A stretch of 64,000 nt of DNA from CAIWHR01 sp963836265 (GCA_963836265.1 CAWIIO010000005.1:186001-250000); one strand, 5' to 3'; shown: positions 1-9,107, counted from the first letter of the stretch. Translations and numbers: made by a program. The notes: generated by a model not told the origin, from the letters alone.

Positions 1-645
1 GCCAATATAGGTCAAAACGACAGGCGGAAGCAAACCGCGCACGGCGGCGGCGCCGTCGGGGCCGCGGGCGAGCTCGGCGCGGATGACGCTCGCCGAAATG
101 TCGTGCGCCGTGATCGGTTGCGCAAGGATCGCCCCCCCCTGCGGCCGCGACAGCATCCGAGGATCGCGCGTGAATCGCCGTTCCCATTCGGATGCGAGCA
201 CGGAAGGCAGCGCGTCGCCCGGCGTTGCGTCCGGGCGGGCGACCACGACGAGATGCGCCAGGTCGAAAACGGCTTGCCAGCGATGCCACGTCGGCAGCCC
301 CAGAAAGGCATCGCGACCGACGATCAGCGCGAGCGGCCGGGCGGGGGCCTCGCCGCGCAATTCGGTGAGCGTGACGACCGTGTAGCTCGGACCCGGCCGG
401 TCGATCTCGCGCGCGTCGACCTCGAGCTCCGGATAGTCGGCGAGCGAGAGCTCGACCATTGCAAGTCGATGCGTGGCGGATGCAACCGGCGCGCCACGAT
501 GCGGCGGGTCGCCCGCGGGGATCAGTCGGACCGTCTCGAGATCGAGTGCGGCACGCACTTCGCGCGCAAGCTCGAGATGTCCGTAATGAATCGGGTCGAA
601 GGTTCCACCCAGAAGCCCAAGGGTGAGGCGGGGAGCGCGAGTCAT
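1..645 (-). CDS. nadD: Nicotinate-nucleotide adenylyltransferase (3' end outside window)
   Basis: Transfers the AMP of ATP to nicotinate mononucleotide, giving deamido-NAD in the last part of NAD synthesis. Reading from the ATG at 643-645, the frame is open to the window edge (215 codons). Near the N terminus (residues 13-23) is GGTFDPIHYGH, the nucleotidyltransferase signature with both histidines. An SYT motif sits in DRPGPSYTVVTLTE, and a VGRDAF segment follows. The visible protein ends in VVLTYIG, very near the usual C terminus, so probably only a few residues are missing. It lies 25 bases downstream of the antiporter gene on the same strand and may be cotranscribed with it. In many betaproteobacteria nadD follows hemF; here hemF is about 23 kb away. 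Confidence 0.93.
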   Translation of the reverse strand, partial: MTRAPRLTLGLLGGTFDPIHYGHLELAREVRAALDLETVRLIPAGDPPHRGAPVASATHRLAMVELSLADYPELEVDAREIDRPGPSYTVVTLTELRGEAPARPLALIVGRDAFLGLPTWHRWQAVFDLAHLVVVARPDATPGDALPSVLASEWERRFTRDPRMLSRPQGGAILAQPITAHDISASVIRAELARGPDGAAAVRGLLPPVVLTYIG

Positions 646-670
646 CGGGCGACGGGGATCGCGGCGGAAT

Positions 671-2284
671 TCAATGAGCGGGCCGCGGAACGCCCGCGAC
701 CACTGTTTCGGCGTGGTCGATCTCGGCTTCGATTGCGCGGAGCGTCTGTTCGTTGATGATGAGCGCCTCGCGCAGCGAGTGCAGCTCGGCGCGCTCGGCC
801 GCCAGCGCCGCAAGCTTCAGCCGTCGTTCGGCGGTAGCGACGATGTCGAGGTCCCGGCGCCGGGGTCCATCGGCGGAATGGCGTTGCAGCCGGGCCTCGT
901 AGTCGCCGATCAGTCGTTCGGCGAATGCGATCTCCTCGGGGCGCTTGAGTTTCGCGATTTCGATGCGCACGGCGTTGGCTGCCGCCTGCGACACGGCGAC
1001 CCGCGCCGCCCGCTCCTCGTGTTCCGCAATGCGATCGCCGCGGACGTCGAGCGCCCGGATCAGCGCCGGGAGCGTGAGGCCGTTGATTGCAAGCGTCAGC
1101 ACGATCGTCGTTCCGGCCAGGAACAGGATCAGGGGGCGACCCGGGAAGTCCGCCGCCGTCGCTGTGAAGAATGGGATCGACAGCGCCGCCGCGAGCGTCA
1201 CCGAGCCGCGGATCCCCGCCCAGCCGACGAGAAACACCGTGCGCGGGTCGTGCCACCCTTCGCGCTCGAGGACGTGCCGCGAGAGCAAGAGCGGCAGGTA
1301 CGCGCTCGGATAGACCCAGATCACGCGCACCACGGTGATTGCTGCATAAAGCGCGAGCGCGTAGCCGACGAGGCTCGTCCACGATTCGCCCTTCATGCCT
1401 TCGAGAACGCTCTTGAGCTGCAGTCCGAGAAGGAGGAAAGCGAGACCGTTGAAGACGTAAAGCAGCATCGCCCACACCTCCCACGCATGCCGGCGCGTCG
1501 CCACCGACAGGTGCTTCGTGTCGTGCGTGCCTGCATAGAGACCCGCTGCGACGATCGCCAGAATGCCGGAAACGTGCAGATGCTCGGCGGCGAGATACGC
1601 GGCGTAGGGCGTGAGCAGCGACACCATCGTCTGGACCGTGGGGTCGTCTACGCAGAAGCGCACAAGGCGCACCCGCAATTCGCCGATCGCGGCGGCGACG
1701 GCGAGACCTACGAGCGCGCCGCCGCCCGCGAGCAGCACGAATGCTCCCCCCGCATCGACCCAGGAAAACGCGCCGGTCGCCACTGCGGCGACGGCGAACT
1801 TGAACGCGACGAGCCCGGTCGCGTCGTTGATCAGGCTTTCGCCGTTCAGGATGTGCGTCGCGCGCGATGGCAGCGGCAGCCTGGCCGTCACGGCGGCCGT
1901 CGCGACCGCGTCGGTCGGCGACACGATTGCGCCGAGCGTGAAGGCCGCGGCGAGCGGCAGCGACGGGATGAGCCAGTGCATCAGGTAGCCGACGACGGCG
2001 ACCGTCGCCGCGACGAGACCGAGCGCGAGGAGCAGGATCGGCCGCAGGTAGTTTACGAATTCTCGCTTGGGAAACTGCCAGCCGTCGCCGAACAGCAGCA
2101 GCGGCACGAACAGCAGGAAGAACACGTCGGGGTCGAGGCGCACGTCCGAAAGGCCGGGCACGAACGACAACGCGGCACCGCCGATCACGAGCAGCATCGG
2201 CAGGGGCAACGGTGTCCAGCGCGCAAGCGCACCCATTGCCGCAACGGCGAGAAACAGCGCGAGCCCGAGTTCGACCGTCTGCAT
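671..2284 (-). CDS. CPA1-family Na+/H+ antiporter
   Basis: Predicted inner-membrane monovalent cation/proton exchanger (NhaP/YjcE type, 537 residues) for pH and sodium homeostasis. The first 400 or so residues are a series of hydrophobic helices. The motif NGESLINDATGLVAFK holds the Asn-Asp pair typical of the ion-binding helix, and GWAGIRGSVTLAAALSIPF is the conserved CPA1 helix with Arg. The last 120 residues are charged and cytoplasmic, rich in Glu, Arg and Ala and probably helical, as often seen in the tails of these exchangers. The ATG at 2284 gives a good N-terminal helix. It sits between the DUF924 gene (18 bases upstream) and nadD. The exact ion preference cannot be read from sequence. 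Confidence 0.88.
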   Translation of the reverse strand: MQTVELGLALFLAVAAMGALARWTPLPLPMLLVIGGAALSFVPGLSDVRLDPDVFFLLFVPLLLFGDGWQFPKREFVNYLRPILLLALGLVAATVAVVGYLMHWLIPSLPLAAAFTLGAIVSPTDAVATAAVTARLPLPSRATHILNGESLINDATGLVAFKFAVAAVATGAFSWVDAGGAFVLLAGGGALVGLAVAAAIGELRVRLVRFCVDDPTVQTMVSLLTPYAAYLAAEHLHVSGILAIVAAGLYAGTHDTKHLSVATRRHAWEVWAMLLYVFNGLAFLLLGLQLKSVLEGMKGESWTSLVGYALALYAAITVVRVIWVYPSAYLPLLLSRHVLEREGWHDPRTVFLVGWAGIRGSVTLAAALSIPFFTATAADFPGRPLILFLAGTTIVLTLAINGLTLPALIRALDVRGDRIAEHEERAARVAVSQAAANAVRIEIAKLKRPEEIAFAERLIGDYEARLQRHSADGPRRRDLDIVATAERRLKLAALAAERAELHSLREALIINEQTLRAIEAEIDHAETVVAGVPRPAH

Positions 2285-2302
2285 GGACCGGATTGTATAG
2301 AT

Positions 2303-2875
2303 TCAGAAGCGCGACCCGGGCTCCGCCAGGAACGCGATTTCCTCCGGTGTCGAAGCGCGGCGGAGGATCGCATTGCGATGCGGAAAGCGGCCGAAGCGGC
2401 CGACGATCGCCGCGTGTTTCCCGGCCCAGTCGAGCGGCCCGCGATCGCCGGTCTCGGCGGCGAGCGTCTCGAAGAGCGCGAGCGATCGTTGCTGCGCGCG
2501 GAGATCTTCGGCGTGCACGAACGGCATGTAGAGGAACCACCGCTCGTAGCCGTCGAGCGCGCCATCGTGCTCCGCGTCTACCGCCGCCGTCGCCATCGCC
2601 AGCGCTTCGGCGTCACCCGCGAAAGCGCGCTCCGATCCGCGAAAGAGATTGCGGGTGAATTGATCGAGCAATAGCACCCGCGCCAGCGTGCCATGCGGCG
2701 CAGCCGTCCAGTCCCGGAACGCGCCGGCGAGCGCCGCATCGACCGCATCGCCAAACCGAGAGCGGACTTGCGCGTCGAACCCCGCATCCTTGCGGAACCA
2801 GACGTTGCGCGTCGCATGCGGCGGCGCGCCGAACCAGAACCCGAGAATATCGTTCGCCAGGGAGTCGCCGGCCAT
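2303..2875 (-). CDS. DUF924 family protein
   Basis: A 190-residue soluble protein of the DUF924 (COG3803) family, common in proteobacteria and of unknown biochemical role; the fold is an all-helical TPR-like array. Family hallmarks seen here are the N-terminal ILGFWFG, WFRKDAGFD, then LARVLLLDQFTRNLFRGS and a C-terminal GRFPHRNAILRR. I take the ATG at 2875 as the start; a GTG one codon further upstream is also possible. It is close to, and on the same strand as, the antiporter gene. No signal peptide or membrane helix is visible. Confidence 0.85.
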   Translation of the reverse strand: MAGDSLANDILGFWFGAPPHATRNVWFRKDAGFDAQVRSRFGDAVDAALAGAFRDWTAAPHGTLARVLLLDQFTRNLFRGSERAFAGDAEALAMATAAVDAEHDGALDGYERWFLYMPFVHAEDLRAQQRSLALFETLAAETGDRGPLDWAGKHAAIVGRFGRFPHRNAILRRASTPEEIAFLAEPGSRF

Positions 2876-2928
2876 CACGTTATGATAGCGATGAATTGCG
2901 ACCGTGGCCGGAATCCCAGCGGGCGTGA

Positions 2929-3799
2929 ATGCGCACCTCCTATCGCGACATCTTCCTGCTCGCCTGCTGCCAGGGCCTGCTGCTCACCAATGCCGCGGGC
3001 CTCATCGCGATGAACGGGCTCGTCGGCTACGCGCTGGCCGAGACGAAGTCGCTCGCGACGCTCGGGGTCACGACCTACGTGCTGGGCTCGGCAATCGCGA
3101 CGATGCCCGCCTCGCTGTGGATGGCCGCCCTATGCGCTGGTGGCGCTCGCCGTGCAGTCGCAGGTCCACGTCCCCGCGCCGTCGAAGGACGAGTGCGCCG
3201 GCCACGGGCGGCCGCTCTCCGCCATCGTCCGCCAGCCGGTCTTCATCGTGGCCGCGGTCGCCGGGGCATTCGGCTACGGCGTCATGAACCTGCTGATGAC
3301 CGCGACTCCGATCGCGATGAGCTTCTGCAGCCACCCGTTCTCCGCGGCGGCGCTGGTGATCGAATGCCACGTCGTCGGCATGTACGCCCCCGGCTTCTTC
3401 ACCGGCTTCCTGATCAAGCGCTACGGCGTGCTGAACGTGATTCTCGCCGGCGCCGCGCTCGTCGCCGGCTGCGTGATCGTTTCGCTCAACGGCAACACGA
3501 TCGCCCATTTCGTCGCCGCGCTGGTCCTGCTCGGCGTGGGCTGGAATTTCATGTACACGGGGGGAACAACGCTGCTGACCGAGGCCTACGCGCCGGCGGA
3601 AAAGGCGCGAACGCAAGGCGCGAACGATTTTCTTGTCTTCGCGACGATGGGAGTCTCTTCGTTCGCTTCGGGGGCCATGGTGTCGGCCGCAGGATGGGAC
3701 ATGATGAATCGCGCGGTCCTGCCGTTGCTGGCCTTGATCGCGGCAGCGGTGTTCTGGCTCGGCTGGCGACGCCGCGTGCGCCCTGCTGCCGCTGGGTAA
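2929..3799 (+). pseudogene. MFS transporter, internally deleted and frameshifted
   Basis: Two reading frames together give an MFS-like permease with a gap. Frame one starts at 2929 with MRTSYRDIFLLACCQGLL and keeps the first two helices up to TMPASLWMA near 3126. The match then continues in another frame at about 3122-3130 (PYALVALAVQSQVHVPAPS) and runs through the C-terminal half (FGYGVMNLLMTATPI, LLGVGWNFMYTGGTTLLTEAYAPAE) to the TAA at 3799. Intact relatives, as I recall them, are about 390-400 residues long and have roughly 100 more residues (helices 3 to 5) at this point. The simplest reading is one deletion whose length is not a multiple of three. The remaining codons are still well kept, so decay looks recent. 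A GTG at 3140 could start the second half alone, but half a permease is unlikely to work. Confidence 0.78.
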
Positions 3800-3815
3800 C
3801 CGCCGGCGGGGCCTT

Positions 3816-4100
3816 TTAGGGCTCGACTTCCACACCGTGCCAGAAGGCGACGTGGCCTTCGATGCTCTTCGCCTCGTCCTTCGCGGTCGGGTAGTACCAC
3901 GCCGCGTCGCGGTTGACCGCGTCGCCGACGACGACGTCGTAGTAGCTCGCCGTGCCTTTCCAGCCGCAGACGGTGTGGGTCGCGCTGTCGCGAAAGTGCT
4001 CGCGACGGATCGCTGCCGGCGGGAAATAGTGGTTGCCCTCGACGACAATCGTCGCGTCGCTTGCGGCGAGGACGGCGCCGCTCCAGATTGCTTTTGCCAC
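3816..4100 (-). CDS. DUF427 domain protein
   Basis: Small soluble protein of 94 residues, a single DUF427 domain. Visible family features are MAKAIWSGAVLAASD at the start, VVEGNHYFPP in the middle, the conserved VCGWKGTASYYDV, and AAWYYPTAKDEAKSIEGHVAFW towards the end. The family forms a small beta-rich fold and its function is not established. The start is a GTG at 4100 with AGGAGA six bases upstream on the minus strand. It follows the cation transporter gene by 14 bases, so the two are probably cotranscribed. Confidence 0.87.
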   Translation of the reverse strand: MAKAIWSGAVLAASDATIVVEGNHYFPPAAIRREHFRDSATHTVCGWKGTASYYDVVVGDAVNRDAAWYYPTAKDEAKSIEGHVAFWHGVEVEP

Positions 4101-4114
4101 GGGCGTCTCCTGAG

Positions 4115-4975
4115 TCAGGGAGCGGTACGGAATTTCCAGTAGACGGCGTCGACCGTCTTGCTGTGTTCGGACTTCATCGAGGACTTCAGCGCTTCGCCGA
4201 GCGCAAACGACTGCGGAACCTCGTGTGCCGCGCGGACGAACACGATCGCGCGATCGTCATCGAGAATCAGCGAGCGTGCCTGTGCGTTCACGTCGCGCCC
4301 CTCGAGCCATTTCTCCGCGGCGCGGTCGAGCGCCGTGTCCGAGGTGTCGATCAGCAGGCGCCGATTGAGCGCGGCAAGGAACAGCGCCATTGCGCCCAGC
4401 AACACGCCGACGGCGATCGCGACGAGCGCGTCGAATCCCGAGTGCGGGCCGAGCACGAACGATACCCCGGCAACGAGGAGAGTCAGAAAAATGCCGAGGA
4501 GCGCGACGGCGTCCTCGAGCACGACCGCGAGCACCGTCACCCGATTGCGGTTCACCTTGAGGCCGTGCCAGCCACCGATTTCCTTCACGGCCACGATGAA
4601 CGTCCAGCACTCCAGCGTCAGGGCGAACAGGAGCAGCGCGACGACCAGCGGCGTGAACGGCTCGACGGGCGCGTTGGCGAGCAGTGCGTGGACGCCGTGG
4701 TAGACATTGATGCCACAGCCGACGAAGAACACGCTGACCGCCGACACCAGCGCCCAGAAGAACTTTTCCTGGCCGCGGCCGAAAGGGTGCATTCGGTCAG
4801 GCCCGCCCCGCGCGCGCACTTCACCGATCTTCAGAAGGACCTGGTTTCCGACATCGGCGAGCGAGTGGACCGTCTCGGCGAACAACGTCGGCGAGCCGGT
4901 CACGAACCAGCCGAAGGCCTTGCTCGCGGCAATCGCCGAATTGGTTGCGATCGACAGCGTGACGGACGAGGACAT
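4115..4975 (-). CDS. Cation diffusion facilitator transporter
   Basis: Predicted inner-membrane divalent-cation/proton exchanger (286 residues). The N-terminal ATNSAIAASKAFGWFVTGSPT is the usual first CDF helix. It is followed by ETVHSLADVGNQ with His37 and Asp41, the family's first metal-binding helix. Later helices include WALVSAVSVFFVGCGIN, LVVALLLFALTLECWTF and EDAVALLGIFLTLLVAGVSF. In this last helix the usual metal-site His/Asp pair reads as Glu-Asp, which groups it with the ZnT9-like branch. The C-terminal domain is short. The ATG at 4973-4975 lies only five bases from the end of a REP-like repeat arm, so the leader of this gene is largely repeat sequence and has no strong ribosome-binding site. 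Metal specificity cannot be told. Confidence 0.85.
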   Translation of the reverse strand: MSSSVTLSIATNSAIAASKAFGWFVTGSPTLFAETVHSLADVGNQVLLKIGEVRARGGPDRMHPFGRGQEKFFWALVSAVSVFFVGCGINVYHGVHALLANAPVEPFTPLVVALLLFALTLECWTFIVAVKEIGGWHGLKVNRNRVTVLAVVLEDAVALLGIFLTLLVAGVSFVLGPHSGFDALVAIAVGVLLGAMALFLAALNRRLLIDTSDTALDRAAEKWLEGRDVNAQARSLILDDDRAIVFVRAAHEVPQSFALGEALKSSMKSEHSKTVDAVYWKFRTAP

Positions 4976-4979
4976 TCTC

Positions 4980-5086
4980 GGGGTCAGAGTCGATTTTCGC
5001 CAGCGATCCAGCAGCGAGCCGGCACGATCGAGGCGGCGAAAATCGACTCCGACCCCATCGACACCGGGAAAGTCGCCTCTGACTCC
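4980..5086. repeat. REP-like inverted repeat with a third degenerate copy
   Basis: Positions 4980-5001 and 5035-5056 are 22-base arms in inverted orientation, identical at 21 of 22 positions, with a 33-base spacer. The core reads GGGGTC(A/G)GAGTCGATTTTC. A third, partial copy in the orientation of the second arm lies at about 5068-5086, three differences from the core over 19 bases. In RNA from the minus strand the two arms would form a long hairpin between proA and the cation transporter gene. The layout (short GC-rich arms, paired and intergenic) is that of REP/BIME elements mobilised by RAYT transposases; no transposase lies in the window. Confidence 0.75.
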
Positions 5087-5088
5087 AT

Positions 5089-6381
5089 TTACGCGCGAAT
5101 CTGCCCCGATCCCAGCACGATCCATTTCTCGCTCGTCAGCCCCTCGAGCCCGACGGGACCGCGCGCGTGCAGCTTGTTGGTCGAAATGCCGATCTCGGCG
5201 CCGAGGCCGTATTCGAAGCCGTCGGCGAAGCGTGTCGACGCGTTCACCATCACCGAGCTCGAATCGACTTCGCGGAGGAAACGCATCGCGGTGGTGTAGT
5301 CTTCCGTCACGATCGCGTCGGTGTGCTGCGAGCCGTATTTGGCAATGTGCGCGATCGCCATGTCGAGGTCGTCCACGATGCGGACCGCAAGGATCGGCGC
5401 GAGGTATTCGGTGTACCAGTCGTGCTCCGTTGCCGCCTTCATCGCCGGGACCAGGGCGCGCGCGCGCTCGCAGCCGCGCAGCTCGACGCCTTTGCCGGCA
5501 TAGATCGTGGCGAGCGGCGGCAGCACCCGCGGTGCGATCTCCACATGGACGAGGAGCGTCTCCATCGTGTTGCACGGCGAGTAGCGCTGCGTCTTCGCGT
5601 TGTCGGCAATGCGGATTGCCATCGTCTTGTCGGCACCGGCGTCGACGTAGACGTGACAGACACCGTCCAGATGCTTGATCACCGGCACCTTCGCTTCGCG
5701 TGCGATCCGCTCGATCAGGCTCTTGCCGCCGCGCGGGACGATGACGTCGACATGCTTTTCGTCGGCGATCAGGTGGCCGACGGCCTCGCGATCGGTCGTT
5801 GCGATCAGCTGCACTCCGGTGTGCGGAAGCCCGGCGACCCGCAAGCCGTCGTGCACGCAAGCCGCGATCGCCTGGTTGCTGCGGAGGGCTTCCGAGCCAC
5901 CGCGCAGGATCGACGCGTTGCCGGCCTTGAGACACAGCGCCGCCGCATCCGCCGTCACATTCGGTCGCGATTCGTAGATGATGCCGACGACCCCCAGTGG
6001 CACGCGCATCCTGCCGACCTGGATGCCGGACGGCCGAAACTTGAGATCGGTGATTTCGCCCACGGGATCGGGAAGGGCGGCGACCTGTTCCAGGCCTTCG
6101 GCCATTGCCGCGACGGTCTTCGGCGCGAGCAGGAGCCGATCGACGAACGCGGCGTCGTGGCCGCCGGCCTTCGCGGCGGCGACATCCTCAGCATTGACGG
6201 CGAGCAGCGTCGCCTGGTCGCGCCGGATTGCAGCGGCCATCGCGGTCAGCGCGGCATTCTTGGCGCTCGTGCTCGCACGCGCGAGCTCGCGCGCCGCCGC
6301 GCGCGCCGCCGCGCCGACGCCCGCCATGTACGCGGCGACGTCGGCGAACGTACCGAGACCCGGAATGTTGAGGTTCGTCAT
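5089..6381 (-). CDS. proA: Glutamate-5-semialdehyde dehydrogenase (gamma-glutamyl phosphate reductase)
   Basis: NADPH-dependent reduction of gamma-glutamyl phosphate to glutamate-5-semialdehyde, second step of proline synthesis. The protein has the normal family length (430 residues). It carries VVGIIYESRPNVTADAAALC (131-150), KAGNASILRGGSEAL (152-166), the IVPRGGKSLI segment (214-223) and the catalytic cysteine Cys270 in QRYSPCNTMETLLVH. The C terminus has the family ending ARGPVGLEGLTSEKWI. The ATG at 6381 gives a standard N terminus. No proB is in view. Downstream, the stop codon abuts the REP-like repeat and then the cation transporter gene. Confidence 0.97.
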   Translation of the reverse strand: MTNLNIPGLGTFADVAAYMAGVGAAARAAARELARASTSAKNAALTAMAAAIRRDQATLLAVNAEDVAAAKAGGHDAAFVDRLLLAPKTVAAMAEGLEQVAALPDPVGEITDLKFRPSGIQVGRMRVPLGVVGIIYESRPNVTADAAALCLKAGNASILRGGSEALRSNQAIAACVHDGLRVAGLPHTGVQLIATTDREAVGHLIADEKHVDVIVPRGGKSLIERIAREAKVPVIKHLDGVCHVYVDAGADKTMAIRIADNAKTQRYSPCNTMETLLVHVEIAPRVLPPLATIYAGKGVELRGCERARALVPAMKAATEHDWYTEYLAPILAVRIVDDLDMAIAHIAKYGSQHTDAIVTEDYTTAMRFLREVDSSSVMVNASTRFADGFEYGLGAEIGISTNKLHARGPVGLEGLTSEKWIVLGSGQIRA

Positions 6382-6465
6382 CTGCTCATTCTAGCGCTTC
6401 CGCCCGAGCCGCGGCCTCACGGCCTCACCCTCCCGCGCGCGTGAGCGGGTCGGGCTCCGAGTGCA

Positions 6466-7131
6466 TCAGACCCTCGGCTTGATCGTGCGGACGCCCGCGT
6501 CGCTGCCGAGCAGGATCACATCGGCGCCGCGCGCGGCGAAAATTCCCACCGTGACCACGCCGACGATGCGGCGGATCTTCGTTTCCATTTCGACCGGATT
6601 CGTGATCGACAGCCCGTGGACGTCGAGAATGGCGTTGCCGTTGTCGGTGGTGAAGCCCATTCGCCATGCAGGCTGGCCGCCCAGCAGCACGAGCTCCCGC
6701 GCGACGTAGCTGCGCGCCATCGGGATCACTTCGACCGGCAGCGGAAACTTGCCCAGCACGCCGACGAGCTTCGACGCGTCGGCGATGCAAACGAACCTGC
6801 GCGCGACGGCCGCGACGATTTTCTCGCGGGTCAGCGCGCCGCCGCCGCCCTTGATCATCGCGCCGTGCTCGGTCACTTCGTCGGCGCCGTCGACGTAGAC
6901 CGGCAGGTCGCCGACGTTGTTCAGCTCCTCGACGAAGATGCCGTGTCCCTTCAACCGTTCGGCGGTCTTCACCGAGCTCGCGACCGCACCCTTGATGCGG
7001 TGCTTGATCTTCGCCAGCTCGTCGATGAAGTAGTTTGCCGTCGAGCCGGTGCCCACGCCGATGATCGCGTCGTCCCCGATGTACTTGATCGCCTCGCGGG
7101 CAACGGCCTGTTTGCGCTCGTCCTGGGTCAT
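6466..7131 (-). CDS. rpiA: Ribose-5-phosphate isomerase A
   Basis: Interconverts ribose-5-phosphate and ribulose-5-phosphate in the pentose phosphate pathway. The 221-residue protein has the usual RpiA length. Motifs include IGVGTGSTANYFIDEL near the N terminus (phosphate-binding loop), DGADEV at 81-86 and KGGGGALTREK at 94-104, which carry the catalytic Asp, Glu and Lys. The frame stays open for 12 codons upstream, but the ATG at 7131 (MTQDERKQAVAREA) matches the family start. The gene stands alone between proA (84 bases away) and the PDH operon, all on the minus strand. Confidence 0.96.
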   Translation of the reverse strand: MTQDERKQAVAREAIKYIGDDAIIGVGTGSTANYFIDELAKIKHRIKGAVASSVKTAERLKGHGIFVEELNNVGDLPVYVDGADEVTEHGAMIKGGGGALTREKIVAAVARRFVCIADASKLVGVLGKFPLPVEVIPMARSYVARELVLLGGQPAWRMGFTTDNGNAILDVHGLSITNPVEMETKIRRIVGVVTVGIFAARGADVILLGSDAGVRTIKPRV

Positions 7132-7295
7132 GCGTCGGGGTCGTGTTGAATCCGAGTATGGTAGCACCCGGGCGGCGCGACGCCGACGATGAACGGAGGC
7201 ACGAAGGCCCGGCTACGGATTGCGCCGCAGCTTGTCTTCGAGCCCTGCTGCCACGCCGACCCGATACAGAGCGCTTCCACGGCGTTTGACGCAGA

Positions 7296-9107
7296 TCACT
7301 TCTTGCGCGGCGGCGGCAGATCGGTGCAGACGCCTTCGTAGAGCTCGGCGGCGAAGCCCACCGATTCGGACAGCGTCGGATGCGGATGAATTGTGTGGCC
7401 TAGGTCCACGGCGTCGGCGCCCATCTCGACCGCGAGCGCGATTTCGCTGATCAAGTCACCGGCGTGCGTGCCGACGATGCCGCCCCCGATGATCCGGTGC
7501 GTCGTCGGGTCGAGCAGCAGCTTGGTGAAACCTTCGTCGCGGCCGTTGGCGATCGCGCGGCCCGAGGCCGCCCACGGGAAGACGCTCTTCTCGATTTTGA
7601 TGCCTTTCGACTTCGCTTCGTCCTCGGTGACGCCCACCCACGCGATTTCAGGATCCGTGTATGCAACCGACGGGATCACCCGGGCGTCGAAGAAGCTCTT
7701 CTCGCCGGCGGCGGCCTCGGCCGCGACGTGCCCCTCATGCACCGCCTTGTGGGCGAGCATGGGTTGGCTCGCGATGTCGCCGATCGCGAAGACGTGGGAG
7801 ACATTGGTGCGCATCTGGTCGTCGACGGGAATGTAACCGCGGTCGGTCACGGCAATGCCGGCCTTGTCGGCACCGATCTTCGTGCCATTCGGGCTGCGGC
7901 CGACCGATACCAGCACGAGATCGTAGGGTTGAGGCCCCGCCGGCGCCTGCTCGCCCTCGAACGTCACGTGAATCGCATCCCTCTTCGCGTCGACGGCGAT
8001 GGTCTTCGTCTTCAGCATCACCCGGTCGAAGCGCGGCTTGTTCACTTTCTCCCAGGCGCGGACCAGATCGCGGTCGGCGCCCAGCATCAGTCCGTCGAGC
8101 ATTTCGACTACGTCGAGGCGCGCACCCAGGGTCGAGTAGACGGTGCCCATTTCGAGGCCGATGATGCCGCCGCCGATGACCAGCATGCGCTTCGGTATGG
8201 CGCGCAGTTCGAGCGCGCCGGTCGAGTCGACGATCCGCGGGTCGTCGGGGATAAACGGCAGCCGCGCGGCCTGCGAGCCGGCGGCGATGATCGCTTTTTG
8301 GAATCCGACGACCTTCCTGCTGCCGGTCTTTTCCTGACCCGCGCCCTCGGTCAATTCGACTTCGACATGATGCGAATCGAGGAAGTGACCGTAGCCGCGG
8401 ACGACTTCGACCTTGCGCGCCTTGGCCATGCCGGCGAGGCCGCCCGTGAGCTTACCCACGACCTTGTCCTTCCAGGCGCGAAGTGCCTCGAGATCGATCT
8501 TCGGCGCGCCGAACGCGACGCCGTGCCCGGACAGCAATCGCGCCTCGTCCATCACCGCGGCGACGTGGAGAAGCGCTTTCGAGGGTATGCAACCGACGTT
8601 AAGGCAGACGCCGCCCAGCGTCGGATAGCGCTCGACGAGCACCGTCTTCATCCCGAGATCGGCAGCGCGGAACGCGGCGCTGTAGCCGCCCGGGCCCGAG
8701 CCAAGCACCAGCATCTCGCATTCGATGTCGACGTCGCCCGAGTACTTCGCGGCGCCGGGGATGGGTGCGGCCGCAGCCGCTCGCTTCGCGCCCTCCGACG
8801 CTGCAATTGGGCGCGGCGGGGAGGTCGGGCCCGCGGCGGGCGCGGGCTTCGCGGTCCCGGCGTCGGCGGCCGCGGTTTCCAGCACGACGATCAGCGAGCC
8901 TTCGCTGACCTTGTCGCCGACCTTGATGCGCACTTCCTGCACCTTCCCCGCGACCGGCGCGGGGACGTCCATCGTCGCCTTGTCCGATTCCAGCGTGACG
9001 AGCGAATCTTCGGCGGCGACGACGGCGCCCGGCTTGACGAAGACCTCGATGACCGGGACGTCCTTGAAGTCGCCGATGTCGGGGACCTTGACCTCGAGCG
9101 TGCTCAT
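7296..9107 (-). CDS. lpdA: Dihydrolipoyl dehydrogenase (E3) with N-terminal lipoyl domain
   Basis: Reoxidises the dihydrolipoyl groups of the pyruvate dehydrogenase complex, passing electrons through FAD to NAD+. At 603 residues it is longer than a plain E3 (about 470). The first 80 residues are a lipoyl domain with the modified lysine at 43 in ESDKATMDVPAP, followed by an Ala/Pro-rich linker to about residue 120. The FAD fold starts with VLGSGPGGYSAAFRAADLG, the redox pair is Cys168/Cys173 in GGVCLNVGCIPSKALL, and the C-terminal interface has HTIHPHPTLSES with the catalytic His-Glu. It is the last gene of aceE-aceF-lpdA, 19 bases after aceF. An E3 carrying its own lipoyl domain is known from several betaproteobacterial PDH operons. 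Confidence 0.97.
   Translation of the reverse strand: MSTLEVKVPDIGDFKDVPVIEVFVKPGAVVAAEDSLVTLESDKATMDVPAPVAGKVQEVRIKVGDKVSEGSLIVVLETAAADAGTAKPAPAAGPTSPPRPIAASEGAKRAAAAAPIPGAAKYSGDVDIECEMLVLGSGPGGYSAAFRAADLGMKTVLVERYPTLGGVCLNVGCIPSKALLHVAAVMDEARLLSGHGVAFGAPKIDLEALRAWKDKVVGKLTGGLAGMAKARKVEVVRGYGHFLDSHHVEVELTEGAGQEKTGSRKVVGFQKAIIAAGSQAARLPFIPDDPRIVDSTGALELRAIPKRMLVIGGGIIGLEMGTVYSTLGARLDVVEMLDGLMLGADRDLVRAWEKVNKPRFDRVMLKTKTIAVDAKRDAIHVTFEGEQAPAGPQPYDLVLVSVGRSPNGTKIGADKAGIAVTDRGYIPVDDQMRTNVSHVFAIGDIASQPMLAHKAVHEGHVAAEAAAGEKSFFDARVIPSVAYTDPEIAWVGVTEDEAKSKGIKIEKSVFPWAASGRAIANGRDEGFTKLLLDPTTHRIIGGGIVGTHAGDLISEIALAVEMGADAVDLGHTIHPHPTLSESVGFAAELYEGVCTDLPPPRKK

Noticed and set aside
623..2674. A 683-codon plus-strand frame over the antiporter gene
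   Set aside because: Antisense shadow; the antiporter on the minus strand has clear motifs and helices.
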